A stretch of 64,000 bases of DNA from Niastella vici. Lineage in GTDB: Bacteria > Bacteroidota > Bacteroidia > Chitinophagales > Chitinophagaceae. The notes beneath the pieces were generated by a model. The model ran no database searches, had not been told where the DNA came from, and was given only the letters and a program-made list of their open reading frames with translations. The position numbers were made by a program, and so were the translations under genes. Below are positions 17,152 to 29,266 of this stretch, in pieces. Within the stretch, counting starts at the first letter, position 1, and each line of letters opens with the position of its first letter. The stretch is taken from NCBI RefSeq assembly GCF_002077945.1, contig NZ_LVYD01000002.1, positions 62,001-126,000 on the forward strand, written 5' to 3'.

Positions 17152-17916
17152 ATGCTTTCCAACAAAATAATCCTTCTTACGGGAGGCGCTGACGGCATTG
17201 GCTGGGAATGCGCAAAAGCATACTCAAAAGCCGGTGCTATAATTTGCATTGCAGATAGAACTTCTTTAAGCGACGAAAAAATAAAGGAGTTGAAAACTGA
17301 CAATAAATTATTTGTGAAATGCGATGTCAGCGACGAAGAGCAGGTCTGTAAAACAATTGAAACGGTCATTAAAAAATATGGCCGGCTCGATGCGGTACAT
17401 AATAATGCCGGCATTGTTCATCCTTCCAGGCCCCTGCATGCAACAACGAACGATGAATGGAATGCTTTAATGAATGTAAATCTCAAAAGCATCTTCCTCA
17501 CAACCAGGTACAGTATTGATCATTTAAAGAACTCAAACGGCTGCATATTAAATACAAGCTCTTTAGCGGGTGTTATAGGGCAGGAAAACCATGCCGCGTA
17601 TGTAGCTACCAAAGGGGCTGTGAATGCCCTTACGAAAGCGATGGCCCTTGATTATGCACCATTTGGAATACGGGTAAATGCGGTGTGCCCGGCAGCCATA
17701 AGCACCCCGGCATTGGAATCGTGGAGTACGGAACAGCCAAACAAAGAACAGGTCCAAAAATATTTAGACCATCTGCAGCCGCTTGGTAAAATGCCTAAAG
17801 GCGATGTAATTGCCGATGCCTGTGTTTTTTTGTTAAGCGCTGCTGCCAGGTTTATAACCGGCTGTATAATGCCGGTTAGCGGCGGCGCCGAATTAGGATA
17901 TAGAACCATAATATAA
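17152..17916 (+). CDS. SDR dehydrogenase, probable 2-keto-3-deoxy-L-fuconate dehydrogenase
   Basis: This cytoplasmic 254-residue classical SDR has the cofactor motif TGGADGIG (10-17), NNAG (84-87), and an intact catalytic set Ser136/137, Tyr150 and Lys154 (AAYVATKGA). The C-terminal VSGG loop is present. The neighbouring gene, 14 bp downstream, is L-fuconate dehydratase. In the Xanthomonas-type fucose pathway the SDR next to it oxidises C4 of 2-keto-3-deoxy-L-fuconate. That role is inferred from context; the protein could instead be the functional fucose dehydrogenase, given the damaged active site of the SDR at 10083. Confidence 0.82.
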   Translation: MLSNKIILLTGGADGIGWECAKAYSKAGAIICIADRTSLSDEKIKELKTDNKLFVKCDVSDEEQVCKTIETVIKKYGRLDAVHNNAGIVHPSRPLHATTNDEWNALMNVNLKSIFLTTRYSIDHLKNSNGCILNTSSLAGVIGQENHAAYVATKGAVNALTKAMALDYAPFGIRVNAVCPAAISTPALESWSTEQPNKEQVQKYLDHLQPLGKMPKGDVIADACVFLLSAAARFITGCIMPVSGGAELGYRTII

Positions 17917-17930
17917 ACAGCTATTTCAGC

Positions 17931-19148
17931 ATGATCAGGAGTGTTACCAACAGGGACCTGCGCTATTCATTGGAAAATGGCGCCGGCAGCGATGCCATAC
18001 ATACCAATCCGCATTACTCGTATGCGGTTACCAATCTTATTAGCGGGGACCACACAGGCACCGGGTTTGCTTTTACCCTGGGCGCCGGCAATGAACTGGT
18101 TTGCCAGGCTGCCGCATTTTATGCACAGCAATTAATTGGAAAAGACATCGAAGAGCTAATGCACGGTTATGGAGAGGTATTTAAGAAGTTAGCCAATGAA
18201 CAGCAATTCCGGTGGCTGGGGCCGCATAAAGGAATAGTGCACCTGGGCCTGGCCTCGGTAACCAATGCCTGTTTTGATCTGTGGGCAAAAAAGAGGAATG
18301 TTCCGCTTTGGAAATTATTGACCGGTCTATCGCCTGAAGCGATTGTGAGCCTGCTCGATTTTTCTTACGTAGAAGATGTATTGACCAAAGAGGCTGCATT
18401 ACAGATGCTGCAAAATGAGGCTGCCGCTAAACAGCAAAGAATGGCTATCCTTGAAAAAGGCTATACCGCTTATGATACGTCTGTTGGCTGGTTTAATTAT
18501 TCAGATTCAGCAATTGTGCACAATGCAAAAAAAGCGGTTGCCAATGGCTTTAAAGCCCTGAAGCTGAAAGTAGGTTCGGCGGCTGAAGAAAAGGATATCA
18601 GGCGGGCAAAATTGATACGGGAAGCCGTTGGTAATGATATTAAAATAATGCTCGATGCCAACCAGCAATGGGACCTGCAAAAAGCTATCCGCATTTGCAA
18701 TGAATTAAAAAAAATAGATCCTTACTGGATTGAAGAGCCAACGCATCCCGATGACATCCTGGCGCACAAAACCCTCGCTGAAACAATAGCACCGGTTAAG
18801 CTTGCCCTGGGCGAGCATGTTCCCAACAGCGTATTGTTTAAAAATTTCCTGCAAACCGGCAGCGCAGGATTTATACAGGTAGATGCAGTACGGGTAGGCG
18901 GCGTTAGCGAATTTATTTTGGTGAGCCTGCTTTGTAAAAAATTTGGCGTGCCTGTAGTGCCGCATGTAGGTGATATGGGGCAACTACACCAACACCTTGT
19001 TTTGTTCAATCATATTTCGCTTGGGCATGAAGCGTTGTTTTTAGAACATATCCCCCATTTAAAAAAACACTTTGTTCACCCGGTAAAAATTGAGAATGGA
19101 GTTTATTTAACTCCACAGGAACCCGGCAGCAGTTGCGATCTAAAGTAA
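17931..19148 (+). CDS. fucD: L-fuconate dehydratase (enolase superfamily)
   Basis: The enzyme removes water from L-fuconate to give 2-keto-3-deoxy-L-fuconate. The 405-residue protein carries subfamily signatures: GSDAIHTNPHYSYAV (19-33), GFAFTLGAGNE (45-55), RWLGPHKGIVHL (94-105) and GWFNYSD. Enolase-superfamily catalytic residues are all present: Lys211 and Lys213 of KxK, metal ligands Asp242, Glu268 and Glu295, and His345 (HVGDMGQ). Their spacing matches the characterised Xanthomonas enzyme. It is the second gene of the plus-strand fucose operon, and the most certain marker that the non-phosphorylative pathway operates here. Confidence 0.95.
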   Translation: MIRSVTNRDLRYSLENGAGSDAIHTNPHYSYAVTNLISGDHTGTGFAFTLGAGNELVCQAAAFYAQQLIGKDIEELMHGYGEVFKKLANEQQFRWLGPHKGIVHLGLASVTNACFDLWAKKRNVPLWKLLTGLSPEAIVSLLDFSYVEDVLTKEAALQMLQNEAAAKQQRMAILEKGYTAYDTSVGWFNYSDSAIVHNAKKAVANGFKALKLKVGSAAEEKDIRRAKLIREAVGNDIKIMLDANQQWDLQKAIRICNELKKIDPYWIEEPTHPDDILAHKTLAETIAPVKLALGEHVPNSVLFKNFLQTGSAGFIQVDAVRVGGVSEFILVSLLCKKFGVPVVPHVGDMGQLHQHLVLFNHISLGHEALFLEHIPHLKKHFVHPVKIENGVYLTPQEPGSSCDLK

Positions 19149-19152
19149 TGAA

Positions 19153-20802
19153 ATGATAAGCATAACAGATACTATTATAACGATTGCCTATGTTGTAATT
19201 ATTGTTACAATTGGCTTATGGACAGGCACCCGCAAAAAAAAGGGAACGGCTGATTCATCGGGCGAATATTTCCTGGCAGGAAAAACATTGCGCTGGCCTA
19301 TGATCGGACTGGCCTTATTTGCCACCAATATTTCCTGTCTGCATTTGGTAAGTCTTGCACAAAGCGGCTTCGACACCGGATTGCTTAATGGCAATTTTGA
19401 ATGGATGGCCGCATTTACATTGATCCTGTTAGCCGTATTGTTCATTCCGTTCTATATACGGTCTGGCGTATCGACACTCCCCGATTTCCTGGAGAAAAGA
19501 TATAACAAAGCCTGCCGCGACTGGCTCGCCATCATCTCTATTCTGTCGGCCATTATTATTCATATTGCCTTTTCATTTTTGGCAGGCGGCATTGTACTGA
19601 AAACATTGTTTGGGGTGAATATCTATACCAGCATCATTGTTATTGCCGCATTCACGGGGCTTTATACAGTTGTTGGCGGATTAAGAGCAGTAGTGGTTAC
19701 AGAAACCATTCAAAGCATCGTCTTAATAACAGGCGCTATTATCATAACTGTTTTTTCCTGGAATAAATTGGGCGGGTGGCAGCCCCTAAAGGAAGTGCTT
19801 GCCAAAAACAATGCGCTGGATAAAATAAGCATGCTGCGCCCGATTGGCGATGCGAGCGGCATGAGCTGGCTCGCCGTATTTTTAGGTTACCCGGTTTTAG
19901 GCATTTGGTATTGGTGTGCCGATCAAACTATTGTTCAACGCGCCCTGGGAGCAAAAGATGAAAACCATGCAAAAGCAGGCGCTTTGTTTTGCGGTTTTAT
20001 AAAAATATTACCCGTATTCATTTTTGTGATGCCGGGGTTGTTTGCTTATGCATTGTATCATTCAGGCGCCCTGGACCTCAGCAGCCTGCAACAGACAGGT
20101 GCAAACGGAGCACCTTTGCTCAACACAAAAGGAATTTACACCCTGATGATCACACAACTGGTGCCAAAGGGATTGGTGGGCATTCTTGTTGCGGCCTTAT
20201 TATCGGGGTTGATGAGCCAGATAGCAGGCGCATTAAATTCCATTGCCACTTTAGCAAGCTATGATCTATACAAAAGGTTCAAACCCGGAACTTCCGATAA
20301 AAGACTGGTATCCGTTGGCAGGATATCCGCCGGCATAGCTTTAATTTTTTCTATCTGCCTGCTTCCATTGCTCAATCAATACCAAAGCCTCTTTGAAGGC
20401 ATCAATGATGTAATTGCGCATATTGCGCCACCCATTACCTGCGTATTCTTAGTGGGGGTGTTTTGGGGAAAAGCCTCTGCAAGATCGGCGCAGCTTACGC
20501 TATGGCTGGGTTCCGTTGTAGGCGTGGTGGTGTTTATTCTGAACAAGTTAAATCCAGATACTGTAATCGGTAAAATTCCATTTATGATGATGGCTTTTTA
20601 TCTTTTTTGCACCTGTGTATTCATGCAAATAATTTTCTCTTATGTCTATCCGGCCCGGCACACAGCTCAAAGCAATAAACTGTACTGGAGATCTGTTTGG
20701 GAGCCGCTGCACGCAAAAGGCTGGAGTGGTATCGGCAATTATAAAACCTTATCAACCCTGCTGATCGTATTAATGGGTGTATTGTATTGGATCTTCAAAT
20801 AA
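19153..20802 (+). CDS. Sodium:solute symporter (SSS family)
   Basis: The 549-residue integral membrane protein has about 13-14 helices and the SSS opening (GEYFLAGKTLRWPMIGLALFATNISCLHLVSLAQSGF, about 37-73). GGLRAVVVTETIQSIVLI and the AALLSGLMSQIAGALNSIATLASYDLYK segment follow, as in SGLT/NanT-type carriers. It would take up a sugar or sugar acid with Na+. It is 4 bp after fucD and 18 bp before the fucosidase gene. The substrate may be free fucose, a fucosylated disaccharide or fuconate. With FucP also encoded, the two carriers probably differ in substrate. Confidence 0.9.
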   Translation: MISITDTIITIAYVVIIVTIGLWTGTRKKKGTADSSGEYFLAGKTLRWPMIGLALFATNISCLHLVSLAQSGFDTGLLNGNFEWMAAFTLILLAVLFIPFYIRSGVSTLPDFLEKRYNKACRDWLAIISILSAIIIHIAFSFLAGGIVLKTLFGVNIYTSIIVIAAFTGLYTVVGGLRAVVVTETIQSIVLITGAIIITVFSWNKLGGWQPLKEVLAKNNALDKISMLRPIGDASGMSWLAVFLGYPVLGIWYWCADQTIVQRALGAKDENHAKAGALFCGFIKILPVFIFVMPGLFAYALYHSGALDLSSLQQTGANGAPLLNTKGIYTLMITQLVPKGLVGILVAALLSGLMSQIAGALNSIATLASYDLYKRFKPGTSDKRLVSVGRISAGIALIFSICLLPLLNQYQSLFEGINDVIAHIAPPITCVFLVGVFWGKASARSAQLTLWLGSVVGVVVFILNKLNPDTVIGKIPFMMMAFYLFCTCVFMQIIFSYVYPARHTAQSNKLYWRSVWEPLHAKGWSGIGNYKTLSTLLIVLMGVLYWIFK

Positions 20803-20820
20803 TTAAAATAATCTAAGAGA

Positions 20821-22125
20821 ATGTATAAAAAATTCGTTTACTCCGCTTTGTTAATATTACTGTTCACAACAGTAAAGGCACAACTAAAAACAAGCGATGC
20901 CGTAATGAAAGATTTTATGAGCATGCGTTTTGGTATGTTTATCCATTGGGGGCCTGTTTCGTTAAGAGGCACTGAAATTGGCTGGAGCCGGGATAAACAG
21001 GTATCAAAAGAAGAGTATGACAGTTTATACAAAGAATTTGACCCGGTATTGTTTAATGCCGACGCCATTGTAAACACAGCAAAAGCTGCCGGTATGAAAT
21101 ACCTTACCATTACAGCCAGGCACCACGACGGGTTTTGTTTGTGGCCATCAAAGTTTACGGATTACAACATTGCCAATACCCCTTTCAAAAAAGATGTGGT
21201 TGGCGCTTTAAACGAAGCCTGCAAAAAGCAGGGAATAAAATTCTGTATCTATTATTCGGTGCTCGACTGGCATCATCCCGATTACCCCATACACTCAGCC
21301 CACAACCAAACAATAGATCCCAACGCGAGCATGAGCCGTTATATCACCTACATGAAAGATCAATTGAAGGAATTAATAACAAAGTATGACCCGTATATGC
21401 TTTGGTTCGACGGCCAATGGGAAAGCCCCTGGACGGGCGAAATGGGAAAAGACATCTATGCCTATCTTAAAAAATTAAAACCCGATGTAGTTATTAATAA
21501 CAGGCTGGGAAAAGAATTTGGCGGAGTGGAAAATAAAAATATAGACCTTACAAAAATGGTAGGCGACTATGATACACCTGAACAGGTTGTTGGCCGTTTA
21601 AACATGGCAATGCCCTGGGAAAGCTGCTTCACCATTTGCGACCAATGGGCATGGAAGCCAAATGACAAAATGAAATCGCTGAAGACCTGCTTAAGCATCC
21701 TTTCAAAAACAGCCGGCGGCAATGGAAACCTCCTGTTAAACGTGGGCCCTATGGCCGACGGCAGAATTGAAGCAAGACAGATAACCCGGTTAAAAGAAAT
21801 TGGGGATTGGCTGCAATTAAATGGCGCTGCTATTTATAATACATCTGGCGGACCCTATACCCCTACTGACAATTATGCAACAACCAGAAAAGGCAATAAG
21901 ATCTATCTGCATGTTTTAAATACAGACACCGCGGCTATTGCATTAAAAAACCTCCCTTCACGAAAAATTGTAAAAGCACAAACAATGAAGGGTGAGGCTG
22001 TTGCTGTTAAAAACGAAAGTGAATATACTACCATAGCCCTGCCACCCGGCCTTGCCCATACAACAGAATATATTATTGTGCTGGAGCTGGATGGCAATGC
22101 GGAAACAATTCCGGTAATTGATTGA
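20821..22125 (+). CDS. GH29 alpha-L-fucosidase, exported
   Basis: This releases terminal alpha-L-fucose from glycans. The 434-residue protein has a signal peptide (1-20, ending TVKAQ) and the GH29 catalytic barrel: RFGMFIHWGPVS (36-47), ITARHHDGFCLW (97-108), YYSVLDWHHPDYP and MLWFDGQW with the nucleophile Asp197, then LLLNVGPMADGRIE. A short C-terminal beta domain follows; there is no sorting domain, so it is probably periplasmic. It ends the plus-strand fucose operon and supplies its substrate. The acid/base residue is not conserved enough in the family to place by eye. Confidence 0.94.
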   Translation: MYKKFVYSALLILLFTTVKAQLKTSDAVMKDFMSMRFGMFIHWGPVSLRGTEIGWSRDKQVSKEEYDSLYKEFDPVLFNADAIVNTAKAAGMKYLTITARHHDGFCLWPSKFTDYNIANTPFKKDVVGALNEACKKQGIKFCIYYSVLDWHHPDYPIHSAHNQTIDPNASMSRYITYMKDQLKELITKYDPYMLWFDGQWESPWTGEMGKDIYAYLKKLKPDVVINNRLGKEFGGVENKNIDLTKMVGDYDTPEQVVGRLNMAMPWESCFTICDQWAWKPNDKMKSLKTCLSILSKTAGGNGNLLLNVGPMADGRIEARQITRLKEIGDWLQLNGAAIYNTSGGPYTPTDNYATTRKGNKIYLHVLNTDTAAIALKNLPSRKIVKAQTMKGEAVAVKNESEYTTIALPPGLAHTTEYIIVLELDGNAETIPVID

Positions 22126-22149
22126 TGGTATAATCAAATATGGTCTTAT

Positions 22150-25100
22150 TTAGCGGATCACGGTTACGGTTCCTTTTATAACCTGAACCGAACCATCTGC
22201 ATATTCCAGGGTGGCCAGGTAAACAAAAGTGCCCATATCAACCCGTTTTCCGTTGATGGTTCCATCCCAGCCATATTTGCGATCGTTTGCCGGCGAATTG
22301 CGGCTTTCAAATACCTTTTGTCCATACCGGTTAAATACCGACAGGTTCTTCACCTTCTTTATGTCTGAGCCGCCAATTACATAGAAATAATCGTTCTTCC
22401 CATCTCCATTTGGCGAAAAGGCATTGGGCATGGCAGTGGAGGCATTCACATAAGTGTAGATATTTATAGAAGCAGTATCTGTGCAATAGTATTCATTGGT
22501 AACCGTAACCAGGTACTTCATGGAGGAGGTGGCCATCGTTACCGGCTCTGCACAGGTATCGCAGGAAAGCCCCGATAATGGTTTCCATAAATATTTAGTG
22601 GCAATGCCACCGCTGGCGGTGGTTTTCAGGGTTATAGCCGTTTGCCTGGGCACCGTGATCGCTGCCGGGTTTGCCTTTATATCAAAGGGTTCATAATTCA
22701 GGTTGCTCCTGTTATTGTTATAATCAGTTTCTTTAAATTTCAGCTCCTCATTTACCACCGCCACCAGCTTACTGGTGCCGGGCGCACTGAATACCTGGGT
22801 AAACTCGCGGCAATCGCCAAACACCGGTACCGGCGTATAATACCTGGGCGTTAACAATACCGTTTGCGGATCATCCCGTTCGCCATTGTACAATGTGATG
22901 GGTATATTCTGGAAAACCGTATCATATCCATTATTCATACAAACTTTGAACTTTGCCAGGATGTGTTCATTATCGTAACAAACTGCCGACAATAATTTAA
23001 CGGTCATATCGGGTGGAAAAATATGCACAAACGTCTCCCCTTTTAACTCGCAACCATACTGGTTCGTCATTTTCAGGCCAACCAAACCACTGTCGAGCAT
23101 GGTGGCTACCGGCGAAGCACAGGTATTACAACTCAATGTATAGGCATTGCTGCTGCTCCACAGGAATGATGTTGGCGTAAGCCCTGTTACGGTATAGTAG
23201 AGATTGAACGGAGCTTTCCGGAACACCGTAGTATCTTTTGGAAGAACGGTCAATACCGGCTCAGCATAATTCATTGTATTGGTGTTATTGCTATATACGG
23301 TCTCGTTTAAACCGGTTGCCGGTGGGTATGCCAGCTGGTCTTTGTTAATTACCGCAAACAGTTTACCTGTTGCCGGTTTAAGGACGTCCTGTTCATAATT
23401 ATCGCAAACGCCAGCCGAAGTGGATGGGGTTACAAAAGTGCCCAGTTTTACTGCAGCCGGGTCGCCGGGCGAACGGTCATAGAAATCAAGGGGTAACGAA
23501 GACGGAATATTTCCCTGCGGGTACGCGTTGCACAATGAGAACTTCACATGAACATTGCCGTTTCCCGAACAATCGAGGGTGTTCATCGTTACCGTATAAT
23601 CGTCTACAACCGGGATATGCACCTTTACGGGCAGATCGTTATAACAGCCGTATTGTGTGGAAGCCCGCACTTTAACTGTAGTAACGGTGTCCTGGCGGTA
23701 CAATGCAGTGAATGTAGTATTGATACAATTGGTGCAATTCAAATAGGGAGAAAGATCCCAGGTTCCACTGGAGATGGTACCGCCACTGACAGCAACCGGT
23801 TTCAGCACCGCCTGTTGTGTGGGCGCCAGCGTATACTCATCAGGCGTAATGGACGCCCGAAAACTAAAACCCTTTTTGATATTGATGTTATTATTAAAAG
23901 TTACTTCCTGTAACCCTGTATTGGGCAGGGCCAGCGGAATAGTTGTACCGTTATCATTCAACACCATCACCAGCGTATCTAAACCCGCGCGGCCAACATC
24001 AACTGTAGTCGAATACAAATACGATGCACATTTCCCGGGCAGGTCATCGGGCAGCAGGAAAGAATTTCCCAGTTTTTTCCCTTTACCCGTGCGGGGATCA
24101 TCATCATAAAAAGATACCGGGGTGTTCTTGGGAATGGTCACATAGCCCCAGTTCTCAAACCAAAGTTCCACGCGTACTTTATTTTGCTGATAACACTCTA
24201 CTTTATCCACGTGTATCACGCCGTCGGCAGTAGGATCGTCAACCACAATGGTGACGGGGTTGGTAGTATCTTCACAGGTACCGTTGGTAGCGTACAGGCG
24301 CACTTTATAAGTGCCGGGTATTTTAAAGGTGTAATCCAGTTGTTCATTGGTACTAACCACCGTTTCGGCCATTCCTTTATTATTGCTGAACAGCCATTTC
24401 CAGGAAGTGGCATTGCGCGATCGGTTGGTAAAAACAATATGATCGGTTTGTATGCCATCTTTTGAAGCGATCTTGCGTTTATCGGGGTAGAACCGCGCCA
24501 CTACACCGCAGCTCACCTGGAATGCATCGGTGGTGGAAGCGCGGCAGCCGCTTGCGGCATCGGTTATCCGCAATTCAATTTTGTAGGTCTTCTTTTGAGT
24601 GACTGTCAGTTGTAATGTTTGTGCAGTACCGGCGGGCACCTCATCTACCAGCCATTGCAACGTTTGCCCGGCGCCGGTGGCAGCGGTAAAAGTGACCACA
24701 TCGCCGACTACCGGATAATCTTTATCGCGGGTGAAAGCAGCAGTGATCGCAGCACCACAGGGATCATTGCAAAGCGTGCTGTTCAACATCAGTGGTAAAG
24801 CGGTGGTAATAAAATTGCGCATTCTGTCTGCCTGTCCCTGGGTAAAACCCAGGATACAGCCTGTTCCTGAACCATAATCCATAAAATTATCGGGCAGATC
24901 GGGCACATCAGTGGTAAACGGACCTGAAAGGGAATCGGTATTGCAGGAATTTTGCGGCGCGCTGCAGGCATAACCACCAGTGATCGTTCTTTCAGGCGGC
25001 GTATCACATACCATGTCGCCATCGGTTAAACAATTATCATTCTTACAATCCCTGTTGGCAAACGTATGAGCGAGGCTGAGATAATGCCCCATCTCATGAG

Positions 25101-25767
25101 CAACCAGATCAGTTCCCAATCCGGCCACCACCACATCGCCGCCGGCACCGGCATAGCCACCCATGGTGAGGCGGGTCCAGCTGCCGCAACTAAAGTCCTG
25201 CATATATTCAGACCGGATAGCAGATACCACCCAAATGTTTATATAACGGCTGCGGTCCCACGCGCCCAATGCAGTAAGGTCGTCACCCTCCATGTCATAA
25301 TCAAAATCAGACAAATAGGAATAGGTACGCAAAATACCTGTGGTACGGCCGCCATCGGGAGCGGTTTTGGCTAAACAGAACTGGATCCGGGTGTCGGTGC
25401 GGCCACCGGCATAAGCACCCGATGCACTGTACGCTTCATTGAGCGACTGGATCGCCTGAATAACGGCAGCATCAGTATAAGCATTCGGATCTTCATTGAT
25501 AATATGTACCACAACAGGAAGTGTTATGACAGCGGGGGGCGCCAGGGCGCTGGCCGTCGTATAATGTTTTTGTAGTATAGCCTGATTAATGGCCCGCTCC
25601 TTTTCGCGGTAAGCAGGATCTTTTCTCAATTGTTCGGCAAATCTGTCTGAACCACAGGGCCGTACAGTTACAGATATGGGCATACCCTCCTGGGCATAGG
25701 AGATAATAGGCAGTACGCAAATCAGGACCCAAAGCAGGATTTGGCTTTTTAACATAGGAACGGTCAT
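22150..25767 (-). CDS. Secreted M43 (pappalysin-type) metalloprotease with PKD-like repeats and type B T9SS sorting domain
   Basis: The 1205-residue secreted protein has a signal peptide (about 1-25) and then a peptidase domain (about 65-330) with HEMGHYLSLAH (224-234, zinc ligands His224, His228 and His234, Glu225) and the Met-turn NFMDYG. A long array of Ig/PKD-like domains follows, with repeated CxxC pairs such as CTNC, CNTC and CDTC. The C-terminus (about 1120-1205) begins NAFSPNGDGKND and contains FNRYGQKVFES and WDGTINGKRVDMGTFVYLAT, the gliding-motility-associated CHU_C (type B) signal. It is monocistronic, convergent with the fucosidase gene and divergent from GH2. Ser replaces the common Gly at 231, which also occurs in family relatives. 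Confidence 0.92.
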   Translation of the reverse strand: MTVPMLKSQILLWVLICVLPIISYAQEGMPISVTVRPCGSDRFAEQLRKDPAYREKERAINQAILQKHYTTASALAPPAVITLPVVVHIINEDPNAYTDAAVIQAIQSLNEAYSASGAYAGGRTDTRIQFCLAKTAPDGGRTTGILRTYSYLSDFDYDMEGDDLTALGAWDRSRYINIWVVSAIRSEYMQDFSCGSWTRLTMGGYAGAGGDVVVAGLGTDLVAHEMGHYLSLAHTFANRDCKNDNCLTDGDMVCDTPPERTITGGYACSAPQNSCNTDSLSGPFTTDVPDLPDNFMDYGSGTGCILGFTQGQADRMRNFITTALPLMLNSTLCNDPCGAAITAAFTRDKDYPVVGDVVTFTAATGAGQTLQWLVDEVPAGTAQTLQLTVTQKKTYKIELRITDAASGCRASTTDAFQVSCGVVARFYPDKRKIASKDGIQTDHIVFTNRSRNATSWKWLFSNNKGMAETVVSTNEQLDYTFKIPGTYKVRLYATNGTCEDTTNPVTIVVDDPTADGVIHVDKVECYQQNKVRVELWFENWGYVTIPKNTPVSFYDDDPRTGKGKKLGNSFLLPDDLPGKCASYLYSTTVDVGRAGLDTLVMVLNDNGTTIPLALPNTGLQEVTFNNNINIKKGFSFRASITPDEYTLAPTQQAVLKPVAVSGGTISSGTWDLSPYLNCTNCINTTFTALYRQDTVTTVKVRASTQYGCYNDLPVKVHIPVVDDYTVTMNTLDCSGNGNVHVKFSLCNAYPQGNIPSSLPLDFYDRSPGDPAAVKLGTFVTPSTSAGVCDNYEQDVLKPATGKLFAVINKDQLAYPPATGLNETVYSNNTNTMNYAEPVLTVLPKDTTVFRKAPFNLYYTVTGLTPTSFLWSSSNAYTLSCNTCASPVATMLDSGLVGLKMTNQYGCELKGETFVHIFPPDMTVKLLSAVCYDNEHILAKFKVCMNNGYDTVFQNIPITLYNGERDDPQTVLLTPRYYTPVPVFGDCREFTQVFSAPGTSKLVAVVNEELKFKETDYNNNRSNLNYEPFDIKANPAAITVPRQTAITLKTTASGGIATKYLWKPLSGLSCDTCAEPVTMATSSMKYLVTVTNEYYCTDTASINIYTYVNASTAMPNAFSPNGDGKNDYFYVIGGSDIKKVKNLSVFNRYGQKVFESRNSPANDRKYGWDGTINGKRVDMGTFVYLATLEYADGSVQVIKGTVTVIR

Positions 25768-25917
25768 ATAAAGATTAGAATTGCTATTCTGGCAAAAGAC
25801 GGGCCAATGATGACCGTATGGGTGATTTCTTCTGTAACTATTTAAACAATACCTGGTTTTATATTATCATGTTGGGCAAATAACGGCCTGTAAAAGCAAC
25901 CCATCGGTTGAAAATAA

Positions 25918-29123
<3,206 letters not shown>

Positions 29124-29131
29124 ACACAAAA

Positions 29132-29153
29132 AGGAACCCCATGGCAGCGGGCC
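29132..29153. repeat. Half copy of the aggaacccc terminator
   Basis: After the GH2 stop the sequence aggaaccccatggca repeats the left arm and loop of the terminator at 39721-39746, but the right arm (ggggttcct) is replaced by unrelated bases. It can no longer form the hairpin, so transcripts may run on towards GH109. Confidence 0.5.
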
Positions 29154-29180
29154 AATTCAATGGGCGAGGTTTGAAAATAG

Positions 29181-29226
29181 CGCACCCGTTTGCGTTGCAA
29201 AAGATTAATAATTCTTGTTAGTATTG
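29181..29226 (+). promoter_or_regulatory. Operator and -7 box of the GH109 gene
   Basis: CGCACCCGTTTGCG (29181-29194), identical to the GH2 copy, is followed 24 bp later by TAGTATTG (29219-29226). The ATG lies 40 bp further on, giving a normal leader of about 35 nt. The flanking gaaaata and TTAGTATTG are shared with the GH2 promoter. Confidence 0.65.
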
Positions 29227-29266
29227 TTGCTGCTTATTACATCAAACTAACTTAAACGAACGATAC

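Noticed and set aside
22126-22149. Shared terminator between GH29 and the M43 protease gene
   Set aside because: The 24-bp gap has no inverted repeat or T-run. Any terminator must lie inside the coding ends.
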